DNA of 41,353 bases from Flavobacterium pokkalii (GTDB lineage Bacteria; Bacteroidota; Bacteroidia; Flavobacteriales; Flavobacteriaceae), in NCBI RefSeq assembly GCF_014596575.1, contig NZ_NASZ01000030.1, forward strand, positions 1 through 41,353. Direction: 5' to 3'. The notes below the pieces were generated by a model. The model ran no database searches, was not told the origin of the DNA, and saw only the letters and a program-made list of their open reading frames with translations. The position numbers and the translations under genes were made by a program. Shown piece after piece: positions 24,219-31,943 of the stretch. Position 1 is the first letter of the stretch; the number at the start of each line of letters is the position of its first letter.

Positions 24219-25415
24219 ATGAATACATTATTATCCATAGACAAAAGAAACGCTGTATTGACCCGAATGGCGGAACTTTTAGAACAGGAAAGAGAAGCTT
24301 TGAAAGCCATCAATCAGCAGGATTTAGCCAATTATAACGGCGAAGATTTGGCTATGGAAAAACGTTTACTCGTTGACGATGCTAAAGTGGACGGAATGAT
24401 ACTTTCGGTACAACAATTAGCGTCTCAGGAAGATCCTGTGGGGCAAATTCGTTATGAATTCACTCATGACAACGGCATGAGAATCAGCAATAAAACGGCT
24501 GCTTTTGGAACGATTTTGATTATTTATGAATCCCGCCCGGACGTAACCGTTGAGGCGGGAGGAATTGCTTTTAAGTCTGGAAACAAAATTTTATTGAAAG
24601 GTGGTAAAGAATCCTTGCTTTCTAACCAAAAGATTGTAAGCCTTTGGCATCAGGCTTTGGCAGAAAACGGAGTTTCTACGGACTGGGTAGAATATTTGAA
24701 TTATGACAGAGTGCAAACTCAGGCTTTCTTAGAAAAACCAACGCAAAGAGTGGATTTAATCGTGCCACGCGGAGGTGAGAAACTCATCGAATTCACTAAA
24801 AAACACGCGAGTTGTCCGGTGATTGTAAGCGGTCGCGGAAATAACTTTTTATACATCAATGCCGACGCTGATTTAGACAAAGCGATGAATATTATCATCA
24901 ACGGAAAAACCTCAAATATATCAGTTTGTAATGCTTTAGATAAAGTATTGATTGATGTAAATTTACCAAATTGGCAAAGCTTTGCTAATGAATTAGTAAC
25001 TAAATTAAAAAGTTATAACGTTACGGTTTTAGGCGACGAAGCTATTGCAAACGCTACTCAAATTCCGACCATTGAAAATGATTTGATTTGGTACGAAGAA
25101 TTTTTAGATTACAAAATTGTCATCGGAACAGTAAATTCGAATCAGGAAGCGATTGAAATGATTAATAAATATTGCGGAGGACATTCGGCTTCGATTATTA
25201 CAGAAGACAAAACCATTGCGCAGGAATTTATGGAAAACATTGATGCTTCTTCGGTTTATCACAATGCCTCTACCCGATTCACTGACGGTGGACAATTTGG
25301 TTTAGGCGGTGAATTAGCCATAAGTACCGATAAATTACACCAACGCGGGCCAATTGGGTTACAGCATTTGGTAACTAACAAATGGTATATTTACGGAGAA
25401 GGACAAGTTCGTTAG
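24219..25415 (+). CDS. proA: Glutamate-5-semialdehyde dehydrogenase (gamma-glutamyl phosphate reductase)
   Basis: 398 residues. Second step of proline synthesis, NADPH-dependent. YESRPDVTVEAGGIAFKSGN (103-122) is the family's substrate region and Cys237 in ISVCNALDK the catalytic cysteine. It lies between argD and proB, so proline synthesis is wired into the arginine transcript. Confidence 0.97.
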   Translation: MNTLLSIDKRNAVLTRMAELLEQEREALKAINQQDLANYNGEDLAMEKRLLVDDAKVDGMILSVQQLASQEDPVGQIRYEFTHDNGMRISNKTAAFGTILIIYESRPDVTVEAGGIAFKSGNKILLKGGKESLLSNQKIVSLWHQALAENGVSTDWVEYLNYDRVQTQAFLEKPTQRVDLIVPRGGEKLIEFTKKHASCPVIVSGRGNNFLYINADADLDKAMNIIINGKTSNISVCNALDKVLIDVNLPNWQSFANELVTKLKSYNVTVLGDEAIANATQIPTIENDLIWYEEFLDYKIVIGTVNSNQEAIEMINKYCGGHSASIITEDKTIAQEFMENIDASSVYHNASTRFTDGGQFGLGGELAISTDKLHQRGPIGLQHLVTNKWYIYGEGQVR

Positions 25416-25417
25416 TT

Positions 25418-25470
25418 TGCAGTGTTCGGTTGTCAGTTGTGAGTTGTCAGTTCGAGCGCAGTCGAGAATA
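25418..25470. repeat. Dispersed GTTGTCAGTT / GTTCGAGCGCAGTCGAGA repeat
   Basis: Directly after the proA stop: two GTTGTCAGTT units and then CAGTTCGAGCGCAGTCGAGA, a wording I recognise as common intergenic repeat material in Bacteroidota genomes. GC-rich island within AT-rich DNA. Confidence 0.65.
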
Positions 25471-25485
25471 AAAAAGATTAAATAC

Positions 25486-25590
25486 TACTTTGTGAACCTT
25501 GTTTTATAAAGTAAAAGAAATAAAAAACTTTGTGCACTTTGCGATTAGCTTTGTGTACTTTGTGGTTAAAAAAAGCCCTTTGCGGTTAAA
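25486..25590. repeat. Dispersed CTTTGTG/CTTTGCG repeat, copy 1 (proA-proB gap)
   Basis: Five or more loose iterations of ACTTTGTG-xACC/ACTT: CTTTGTGAACCTTG, CTTTGTGCACTTTGCG, CTTTGTGTACTTTGTGG, CCCTTTGCGG. It runs right up to the proB start codon. A related copy precedes argH at 29497-29543. Confidence 0.75.
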
Positions 25591-25593
25591 ACA

Positions 25594-26355
25594 ATGGCAA
25601 AAAAAAGAATTTTATTAAAATTAGGCAGTAATACTCTAACCAGGGAAACCAATCATATTTCGAGAGGAAAGATTGAGGATATTGGTATGCAAATCGCTGC
25701 TTTGAACGATGAATATGAATTTATCATTGTAAGTTCTGGAGCTATTGCTGCGGCCAAACAATTTGTAAAACTAGACAATAACGACAAAGATGTTTTTGTA
25801 AAACAGGCTTTGGCTTCTATTGGTCAGCCACATCTGATGCGGATTTACAATGAAAATTTCAAAGATTTAGGTTTACATACTTCACAATGTTTGCTTTCTT
25901 ATTCAGATTTTGAAAAAGAACAAACTAAGAAAAATATCGTAAATACGATTAATGTATTAGTTAAAAACAACTACATTCCTATCATCAACGAAAATGATAC
26001 CGTAGCTACTGATGAAATTAAGTTTGGTGACAACGATAAATTAGCGGCTTTAACCGCGGTTTTATTAAAAGTTGATATTCTGATTATTGCCACAAATACC
26101 GATGGTTTTTACACCAAAGAATCAATGAGCAATGGTGTTCCTAAAACTATTTTATCGGTAGAAAACCTGAAAGATTTAGAAAAAGAAATTGGTGATACAA
26201 AATCTTCTCACGGTACAGGAGGTATGCAATCTAAAATTGAAGCAGCAGCCATCGCCAAGGAAGCCCAAATAGAAACCTGGGTCGTAAATGGCTTAAATGA
26301 CAATTTCATCTTAAATGCTTTGGCAAATAAAATAGCATTTACAAAAATTGTATAA
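25594..26355 (+). CDS. proB: Glutamate 5-kinase (short form without PUA domain)
   Basis: 253 residues against ~367 for enzymes with a C-terminal PUA domain; the amino-acid kinase domain is complete: KLGSNTLTR near the N-terminus, INENDTVATDEIKFGDNDKL (~130-150, cut across two motifs) and GTGGMQSKIEAA (~208-219). It makes gamma-glutamyl phosphate for ProA. Lack of the PUA domain is a natural variant, not a truncation, as the frame ends after the kinase fold. The start lies inside a repeat-derived leader. Confidence 0.95.
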   Translation: MAKKRILLKLGSNTLTRETNHISRGKIEDIGMQIAALNDEYEFIIVSSGAIAAAKQFVKLDNNDKDVFVKQALASIGQPHLMRIYNENFKDLGLHTSQCLLSYSDFEKEQTKKNIVNTINVLVKNNYIPIINENDTVATDEIKFGDNDKLAALTAVLLKVDILIIATNTDGFYTKESMSNGVPKTILSVENLKDLEKEIGDTKSSHGTGGMQSKIEAAAIAKEAQIETWVVNGLNDNFILNALANKIAFTKIV

Positions 26356-26363
26356 TTAAGTTT

Positions 26364-26418
26364 ATATGTTTAGTCGGTTATACGGTTAAACATAATAAAC
26401 AAATAACCGATTAAACAG
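26364..26418. repeat. Dispersed ATTAAAC-type repeat, copy 4 (proB-argF' gap)
   Basis: Thirteen-base arms GTTTAGTCGGTTA (26368-26380) and TAACCGATTAAAC (26404-26416), complementary but for one G-U pair. Ends 8 bases before the transcarbamylase start codon. Confidence 0.75.
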
Positions 26419-26426
26419 TAAAAAAA

Positions 26427-27392
26427 ATGAACTATATTTCAATTCAGGACATAGATAATTTGTCAGAATGGGTTCAAGACGCTCTTAAAATCAAGAAGAA
26501 CCCACTTAAGAACAAGAAATTAGGAAAAGACAAAACCTTAGGGATGTTGTTTTTCAATCCAAGTTTAAGAACCCGTTTGAGTACACAAAAAGCAGCCTTA
26601 AATTTAGGGATGAATGTGATGGTAATGAACTTTACCAGCGAAGGATGGACATTAGAATTTGAAGACGGTGCGATTATGAGTCAGGGCGCTTCGGAACACA
26701 TTAAAGAAGCTGCCGAAGTTGTCTCTCAATATTGTGATATTATTGCTATCAGAGCTTTTGCCGGATTAATTGATAAAGAAAAGGACAATGCCGAAATGGT
26801 TTTGGCAGGCTTTTTAAAATATGCCACAGTACCGGTTGTAAATATGGAAGGCTGTACGGGACACCCACTACAGTCTTTGGCAGATGCCATCACCATGGAA
26901 GAATTCAAAACCCCACATAGACCAAAAGTGGTTCTAACCTGGGCTCCGCACCCTAAGGCGTTACCACAGGCGGTTGCGAATTCTTTTGTAGAAATGATGC
27001 AAAAACAGAACGCTGATTTTGTAATCACACATCCGGAAGGTTACGAATTGAATCCTGAAATCACTAAAGATTCAAAAATTGAATACGATCAGGATAAAGC
27101 TTTTGAAAACGCCGATTTTATTTATGCCAAAAACTGGAGTAACTATATCGAATACGGACAAATTACTAATGCGGATACCAACTGGACTGTAACTGCTGAA
27201 AAAATGGCGTTGACAAATAACGCCAAATTCATGCACTGTTTACCGGTAAGACGTAATGTAATTGTAACCGACGAAGTTATTGACAGCGAAAATTCTATTG
27301 TTATTCAACAAGCAAATAACAGAACCTATTCGGCTCAATTAGTATTAAAGAAAATATTGAAATCTATTTCTAAAAAGAAGGTAAAGGAATAA
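26427..27392 (+). CDS. argF': N-acyl-ornithine carbamoyltransferase, probably N-succinyl type
   Basis: 321 residues. Motifs: carbamoyl-phosphate site FFNPSLRTRLSTQKAA (42-57), GHPLQSLAD (~145) and HCLPVRRN (~270). The sequence closely follows the Bacteroides fragilis N-succinylornithine transcarbamylase as I remember it (for example TWAPHPKALPQAVANSF). At the position that decides substrate (Pro90 in B. fragilis, Glu92 in the Xanthomonas acetylornithine enzyme) this protein has Ser89 (GASEH). Ser there was reported to favour the N-succinyl substrate in mutants of the Xanthomonas enzyme. So succinylated intermediates are likely, acetylated ones unlikely. Classical OTCase on free ornithine is excluded by the family. 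Confidence 0.9.
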   Translation: MNYISIQDIDNLSEWVQDALKIKKNPLKNKKLGKDKTLGMLFFNPSLRTRLSTQKAALNLGMNVMVMNFTSEGWTLEFEDGAIMSQGASEHIKEAAEVVSQYCDIIAIRAFAGLIDKEKDNAEMVLAGFLKYATVPVVNMEGCTGHPLQSLADAITMEEFKTPHRPKVVLTWAPHPKALPQAVANSFVEMMQKQNADFVITHPEGYELNPEITKDSKIEYDQDKAFENADFIYAKNWSNYIEYGQITNADTNWTVTAEKMALTNNAKFMHCLPVRRNVIVTDEVIDSENSIVIQQANNRTYSAQLVLKKILKSISKKKVKE

Positions 27393-27447
27393 ATTGTTTT
27401 TTTAAGACGCTTTATTTTTATACTTTTTCAAGCAATAACCCAATATC

Positions 27448-28227
27448 ATGAAACAACAACTTACAGTAATTAAAATAGGTGGAAACATCATCGACAATCC
27501 AACAGAACTGACTCAGTTTCTTTCTGATTTTTCTAAAATAGAGGGCTACAAAGTATTAGTTCACGGTGGAGGAAAATCAGCGACTAAAATGGCACAAAGC
27601 GTAGGCTTAACACCAAAAATGGTTGACGGTAGAAGAATTACCGATGCACCTATGCTGGATATTGCAGTGATGATTTATGCGGGGCAAATCAATAAAAATG
27701 TGGTGGCCGAATTACAGGCAAACGGAACAAATGCCGTAGGTTTTACCGGTGCTGATGGAAATCTTATCCTTTCGGAAAAAAGAAATCACCCTACTATTGA
27801 TTATGGATTTGTGGGCGATGTCAAAAAAATCAATACGCCTTTATTGCAAAAACTAATTGAATTGGATATTACTCCGGTATTTTGTGCCATCACACACGAT
27901 AAAAACGGACAATTATTAAACACCAATGCCGATACTATTGCCAGTGAATTAGCTATCGGTTTGTCGGAAGTTTTTGAAGTAACTCTAAATTATTGCTTCG
28001 AAAAACCGGGTGTTTTGTACGATGCCGAAGACGATTCTTCAGTAATTGCGCAAATAGACTCTCCTTTGTATGCCAAATTAAAAGACGAAGGTGCTATCCA
28101 TTCCGGGATGATTCCTAAATTAGATAACTGTTTTAACAGTTTATCAAAAGGTGTTCAAAAAATTAAAATCGGACATCATAAAATGTTGAAAAATGCAGAC
28201 GCCGTTTGCACCACCATTCAACTGTAA
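27448..28227 (+). CDS. argB: N-acylglutamate kinase
   Basis: 259 residues, amino-acid kinase family. KIGGNIIDN near the N-terminus and VHGGGKSATK (~38-47) bind ATP phosphates; GFTGADGN and the AIHSGMIPKLDNC segment (~218-230) are characteristic of ArgB. Phosphorylates acetyl- or succinyl-glutamate. It lies 55 bases after argF'. Confidence 0.95.
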   Translation: MKQQLTVIKIGGNIIDNPTELTQFLSDFSKIEGYKVLVHGGGKSATKMAQSVGLTPKMVDGRRITDAPMLDIAVMIYAGQINKNVVAELQANGTNAVGFTGADGNLILSEKRNHPTIDYGFVGDVKKINTPLLQKLIELDITPVFCAITHDKNGQLLNTNADTIASELAIGLSEVFEVTLNYCFEKPGVLYDAEDDSSVIAQIDSPLYAKLKDEGAIHSGMIPKLDNCFNSLSKGVQKIKIGHHKMLKNADAVCTTIQL

Positions 28228-28273
28228 ACCACATCATTTGATTGCAAATCAAAATGATCCCGTTTAAAAAAAA

Positions 28274-28292
28274 TTAGAAGAAAAACTTCTAA
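28274..28292 (+). other. Small hairpin in the argB-argE gap
   Basis: TTAGAAG-AAAAA-CTTCTAA, perfect 7-bp stem, followed by A rather than T, so not a terminator on the operon strand. May protect or process the mRNA. Confidence 0.35.
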
Positions 28293-28337
28293 AAAAAACT
28301 CCAAAAAGCCAACTACTTATTGGAAAAAAAACAAAAA

Positions 28338-29411
28338 ATGAAAAACATCGAAACACTTACTCAAGAAGCAATTAATTTATTAAAAAGCCTAATTGAAACG
28401 CCTTCCTTTTCCAGTGAAGAGCAACAAACAGCGCTTTTAATAGAAAATTGGTTTAACCAAAACGGAATACCTTTCAAGAGAGAGAATAACAATGTTTGGG
28501 CATTCAATAAAAATTTTAACGAAAACAAACCAACCCTACTTTTAAATTCCCATCACGACACGGTAAGACCTAATCAGGCTTACACTAATGACCCTTTCAA
28601 AGCCATTGTAGAAGACGGAAAATTATACGGTTTGGGAAGTAATGATGCCGGAGGTTGTTTAGTTTCCCTGTTAGCAACTTTTACCCATTTTTATGCCAGT
28701 GAAAACCTGCCTTACAACATCGTAATGGTAGCTTCGGCCGAAGAAGAAAGCAGTGGTAAAAACGGATTAAACAGCGTTTTAAAGCACTTACCGGAATTAG
28801 AATGCGCTATTGTAGGCGAACCTACTTTAATGCAATTGGCCGTAGCCGAAAAAGGTTTGCTGGTTTTAGACGTAAAAGTAAAAGGAACTGCCAGCCACGC
28901 AGCACATAACAATCCGGATAATCCAATTTATAATACATTAGCAGCAATCGAATGGTTCAAAAACTACCAATTCGAAAAAATATCGGAGGTTTTAGGTCCT
29001 GTAAAAATGACCGTAACCCAAATCAATGCCGGAAAACAGCACAATGTAGTGCCTTCTGAATGTGATTTGGTTGTAGATATTCGGGTAAACGATTGTTACA
29101 ACAACAAAGAAATTTTAGCCACAGTTCGTGAAAATGTAAATGCCGAAGTCAACCCGCGTTCGATGCACTTAAACGCTTCTTCTATTCCGGTTTCGCACGG
29201 ATTAGTTCAGGCCGGAATTGCATTAGGTCGCACTACTTATGGTTCGCCCACGCTTTCTGATCAGTCCGTTTTAAGCTGTAAATCCTTAAAATTAGGACCT
29301 GGAGACAGTTTACGTTCGCACTCGGCTGACGAATTTATTTATCTAAACGAAATCGAAGAAGGAATCGAATTGTATATCAAAATACTTTCTGATTTCTTTA
29401 AAAATATTTAG
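28338..29411 (+). CDS. argE: N-acyl-ornithine/citrulline deacylase, M20 peptidase family
   Basis: 357 residues from ATG 28338; an upstream TTG at 28320 is the less likely start. Metal site of the M20 family: NSHHDTVRP, GLGSNDAGG, AEEESSG, VGEPT and the late SHSADE His. In a pathway using acyl-ornithine transcarbamylase, the substrate removed of its acyl group is acyl-citrulline, giving citrulline for ArgG. Place in operon, after argB, fits. Confidence 0.9.
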   Translation: MKNIETLTQEAINLLKSLIETPSFSSEEQQTALLIENWFNQNGIPFKRENNNVWAFNKNFNENKPTLLLNSHHDTVRPNQAYTNDPFKAIVEDGKLYGLGSNDAGGCLVSLLATFTHFYASENLPYNIVMVASAEEESSGKNGLNSVLKHLPELECAIVGEPTLMQLAVAEKGLLVLDVKVKGTASHAAHNNPDNPIYNTLAAIEWFKNYQFEKISEVLGPVKMTVTQINAGKQHNVVPSECDLVVDIRVNDCYNNKEILATVRENVNAEVNPRSMHLNASSIPVSHGLVQAGIALGRTTYGSPTLSDQSVLSCKSLKLGPGDSLRSHSADEFIYLNEIEEGIELYIKILSDFFKNI

Positions 29412-29412
29412 T

Positions 29413-29492
29413 AGCTAATCCCGCTATTCGCTTCAATCTTTTATTTTTTAAAGAAAAAAACAAAAGGATTTTCGCTGCTATCGGGGCTAAAA
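29413..29492. repeat. Dispersed imperfect-palindrome repeat, copy 1 (argE-argH gap)
   Basis: Left end GCTAATCCCGCTATTCGCTT, middle A/T-rich, right end AGGATTTTCGCTGCTATCGG then GGCTAAA. Same pattern as 36501-36574 (CCTGCTGTACGCTGTATCT ... AGGATGCCGCTTCCATCAGG). Starts two bases after the argE stop. Confidence 0.75.
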
Positions 29493-29496
29493 AACA

Positions 29497-29543
29497 ACTT
29501 TGCGAATCTCTTGGTGTACTCTGAGAATCTTTGCGAAACAAAA
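29497..29543. repeat. Dispersed CTTTGCG repeat, copy 2 (argE-argH gap)
   Basis: ACTTTGCGAATCTCTTGGTG, then TACTCTGAGAATCTTTGCGA. Related to the run before proB. Ends ten bases before the argH start. Confidence 0.6.
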
Positions 29544-29553
29544 ACACAGAATT

Positions 29554-30834
29554 ATGAAACTTTGGGAAAAAGGAATACCAACAGATAAACAAATCGACTT
29601 ATTTACTGTTGGAAACGATAGAGAATTAGATTTAATTTTAGCCAAACACGATGTAACCGGAAATATTGCGCAGGCAAAAATGCTTGCCAAAATTGGCTTA
29701 ATTACTATTCAGGAATGCGAAGATTTACTGGGCGCATTAGCAGAAATTCTGGAAGATATTAAAGCTGGAAATTTCACTATCGAAGATTCATTTGAAGACG
29801 TACATTCAAAAGTCGAATATTTATTGACCCAAAAAGTTGGCGATGCCGGAAAAAAAATCCATACGGCCCGTTCCCGTAATGATCAGGTTTTAGTGGATAT
29901 GAATTTGTACTTAAAAGAAGAAGTTTTACAATTAAAACAACAGGTAAAATCATTGTTTGATTTATTGATGGCTTCTGCTGAAAAGTACCAAAACGTATTA
30001 TTGCCAGGTTATACGCATTTGCAAATTGCAATGCCAAGTTCTTTTGGAATGTGGTTTTCGGCTTATGCTGAAAGTTTAATTGATGATATGAGTATGCTGA
30101 ATGCTGCTTTAAAAGTTGTCGATCAAAATCCATTGGGTTCGGCTGCTGGATACGGAAGCTCCTTCCCTATTGACCGAACTTTTACCACAAAGGAAATGGG
30201 TTTTAGTACGTTAAAGTACAATTCGGTTGCGGCACAAATGAGTCGTGGTAAATCAGAGAAAACAGTTGCTTTTGCTATGGCTAGTGTAGCAGGAACACTT
30301 GCTAAATTTGCCTACGATGTTTGTTTGTACATGAGTCAGAATTTTGATTTCATTGGTTTACCTGCCAATTTAACAACGGGTTCAAGCATCATGCCACATA
30401 AAAAGAATCCGGATGTATTTGAATTAATTCGTGGAAAATGCAACAAAATTCAGGCATTACCTTATGAGTTAACATTAATTACCAACAACTTACCAAGCGG
30501 TTACCACAGAGATTTACAACTTTTAAAAGAAGGAGTTTTCCCTGCGATTCAAAACTTAAAAGCCTGTTTGGATATAGCTATTTTTTCTATTCCGGATATC
30601 AAGGTAAAAGAAAATATTTTAGAGGATAAAAAATACGATTATCTTTTTACGGTGGATACTTTGAACGAAATGGTTACAGCAGGAATTCCTTTTAGAGATG
30701 CTTACAAAGAAGTAGCGCTGCAAATTGAAGCCGGAAATTACCAATCGCCAAAAGCAACCAAACACACACACGAAGGAAGTATCAACAACCTTTGTTTGAA
30801 TGAGATTAAAGAGAAAATGAATGCTTCATATTAA
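29554..30834 (+). CDS. argH: Argininosuccinate lyase
   Basis: 426 residues from ATG 29554; the 18 codons upstream up to a TTG are repeat-derived and are not part of the protein. Fumarase/aspartase superfamily; the signature GSSIMPHKKNPD (~281-292) with the catalytic Ser loop is intact, as is the TARSRNDQV substrate loop. It cleaves argininosuccinate to arginine and fumarate. Last gene of the operon; terminator follows. Confidence 0.97.
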   Translation: MKLWEKGIPTDKQIDLFTVGNDRELDLILAKHDVTGNIAQAKMLAKIGLITIQECEDLLGALAEILEDIKAGNFTIEDSFEDVHSKVEYLLTQKVGDAGKKIHTARSRNDQVLVDMNLYLKEEVLQLKQQVKSLFDLLMASAEKYQNVLLPGYTHLQIAMPSSFGMWFSAYAESLIDDMSMLNAALKVVDQNPLGSAAGYGSSFPIDRTFTTKEMGFSTLKYNSVAAQMSRGKSEKTVAFAMASVAGTLAKFAYDVCLYMSQNFDFIGLPANLTTGSSIMPHKKNPDVFELIRGKCNKIQALPYELTLITNNLPSGYHRDLQLLKEGVFPAIQNLKACLDIAIFSIPDIKVKENILEDKKYDYLFTVDTLNEMVTAGIPFRDAYKEVALQIEAGNYQSPKATKHTHEGSINNLCLNEIKEKMNASY

Positions 30835-30839
30835 ATGCT

Positions 30840-30869
30840 AAAGGTGCTTTAAATAAGCACCTTTTTTTA
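30840..30869 (+). terminator. Intrinsic terminator of the arginine/proline operon
   Basis: Stem AAAGGTGCTT / AAGCACCTTT, loop TAAAT, followed by T's. No other strong terminator was seen between the leader and here, so the transcript could span ~11.7 kb. Confidence 0.85.
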
Positions 30870-30923
30870 TACTTTATAATTTTCTTGTAAACAAAAACCT
30901 ATTTATAACAATCGTTTGAATTT

Positions 30924-30956
30924 AAAATGTATTTTTGATAGAATCATTTACATTTT
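30924..30956 (+). promoter_or_regulatory. Promoter/operator of the DUF2157 pair
   Basis: -7 match TATTTTTG at 30930-30937, embedded in an inverted repeat AAAATGTA (30924-30931) / TACATTTT (30949-30956) that would cover the -7 box and the start of transcription. Confidence 0.35.
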
Positions 30957-31943
30957 ATGAAAAAATTGCATCAAAAAAGGACTCAAACACTTGTCGAACA
31001 GGACTTCATCTCACAAGAGCAAGCTTCAGAAATTAATAACTACCGAAATAGGGACTTTTTTTCACTTTACAACGAGTTAAAAATTCTACTCTATCTTTCT
31101 GTGGTAATGTTTAGTTCGGGAATGGGTATTTTAATTTATCAAAATATTGATACCATAGGACATACCGCTATCTTAAGTTTGTTATTAATTCTTATTCTCG
31201 TTAGTTTTTATTTTTGCTTCAAAAATTTTGATGGCTTCAAAAAAACAGAAACAACATTTTCTAATCCTGTCTTTGATTATTTGGTTTTAGCGGCCAATTT
31301 ACTCAGTTGCATTTTTATTGGATATCTACAACTACAGTATAATACTTTTGGAACACATTATGGATTAGCGACCTTAGTCCCTACGCTGGTAAGCTTCTTT
31401 TGCGCCTATTATTTTGATAACAAAAGTTCACTTTCAATTGCTATATCAGGATTAACCGCTTATATCGGTTTAAGTATTAATCCAACAGCGATTTTAGACA
31501 ATCAAATTTATGAAAATCCAGATTTGACTTATTCCGCCTTGGGATTAGGAATTCTGTTGATTCTTTGGACCATATACAGTGAAAAATCGAAGCTAAAAGA
31601 ACATTTTAGCTTTATCATTCTAACATTTGCCTTACATCTTATTTCGATAGCCTGCATTGCTAATTTATTCGAAACATATTGGTTTGTTTTTGAACTAATT
31701 CTAGGTTTAAGTATCATTTATTTCTATTTCAAAAGTATTGAAAGTAAGGCATTATCGCTTTTTTTCTTTTTACATATTTATGCTTACATAGGATTCAATG
31801 TCCTTTTATTTAAAATAATAGATTTACTTTCTTCCTTCATTAATTTTGAGTTTTATATCCTGTTGGGACCAGTATACTTTGTTGGTTCTATCCTATTATT
31901 TACCAAACAAATTAAGAATTTTAATAAAAAGAATAACAAATGA
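30957..31943 (+). CDS. DUF2157-like multi-pass membrane protein
   Basis: 328 residues. The N-terminal ~45 residues are soluble and helical (QDFISQEQASEINNYRNRD), like the DUF2157 start, followed by about eight to nine transmembrane segments (e.g. ILLYLSVVMFSSGMGILIYQ, ILSLLLILILVSFYFCF). Function unknown for the family. Overlaps the next gene by four bases (ATGA), so translation of the two is coupled and they probably act together in the inner membrane. Confidence 0.8.
   Translation: MKKLHQKRTQTLVEQDFISQEQASEINNYRNRDFFSLYNELKILLYLSVVMFSSGMGILIYQNIDTIGHTAILSLLLILILVSFYFCFKNFDGFKKTETTFSNPVFDYLVLAANLLSCIFIGYLQLQYNTFGTHYGLATLVPTLVSFFCAYYFDNKSSLSIAISGLTAYIGLSINPTAILDNQIYENPDLTYSALGLGILLILWTIYSEKSKLKEHFSFIILTFALHLISIACIANLFETYWFVFELILGLSIIYFYFKSIESKALSLFFFLHIYAYIGFNVLLFKIIDLLSSFINFEFYILLGPVYFVGSILLFTKQIKNFNKKNNK

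Noticed and set aside
25486..25590. CRISPR-like array of CTTTGTG units
   Set aside because: Units are short, irregular and contiguous, without unique spacers of constant length or cas genes.
29500..29553. N-terminal extension of ArgH from a TTG codon
   Set aside because: These 18 codons are repeat sequence; the normal ArgH N-terminus begins at the ATG at 29554.
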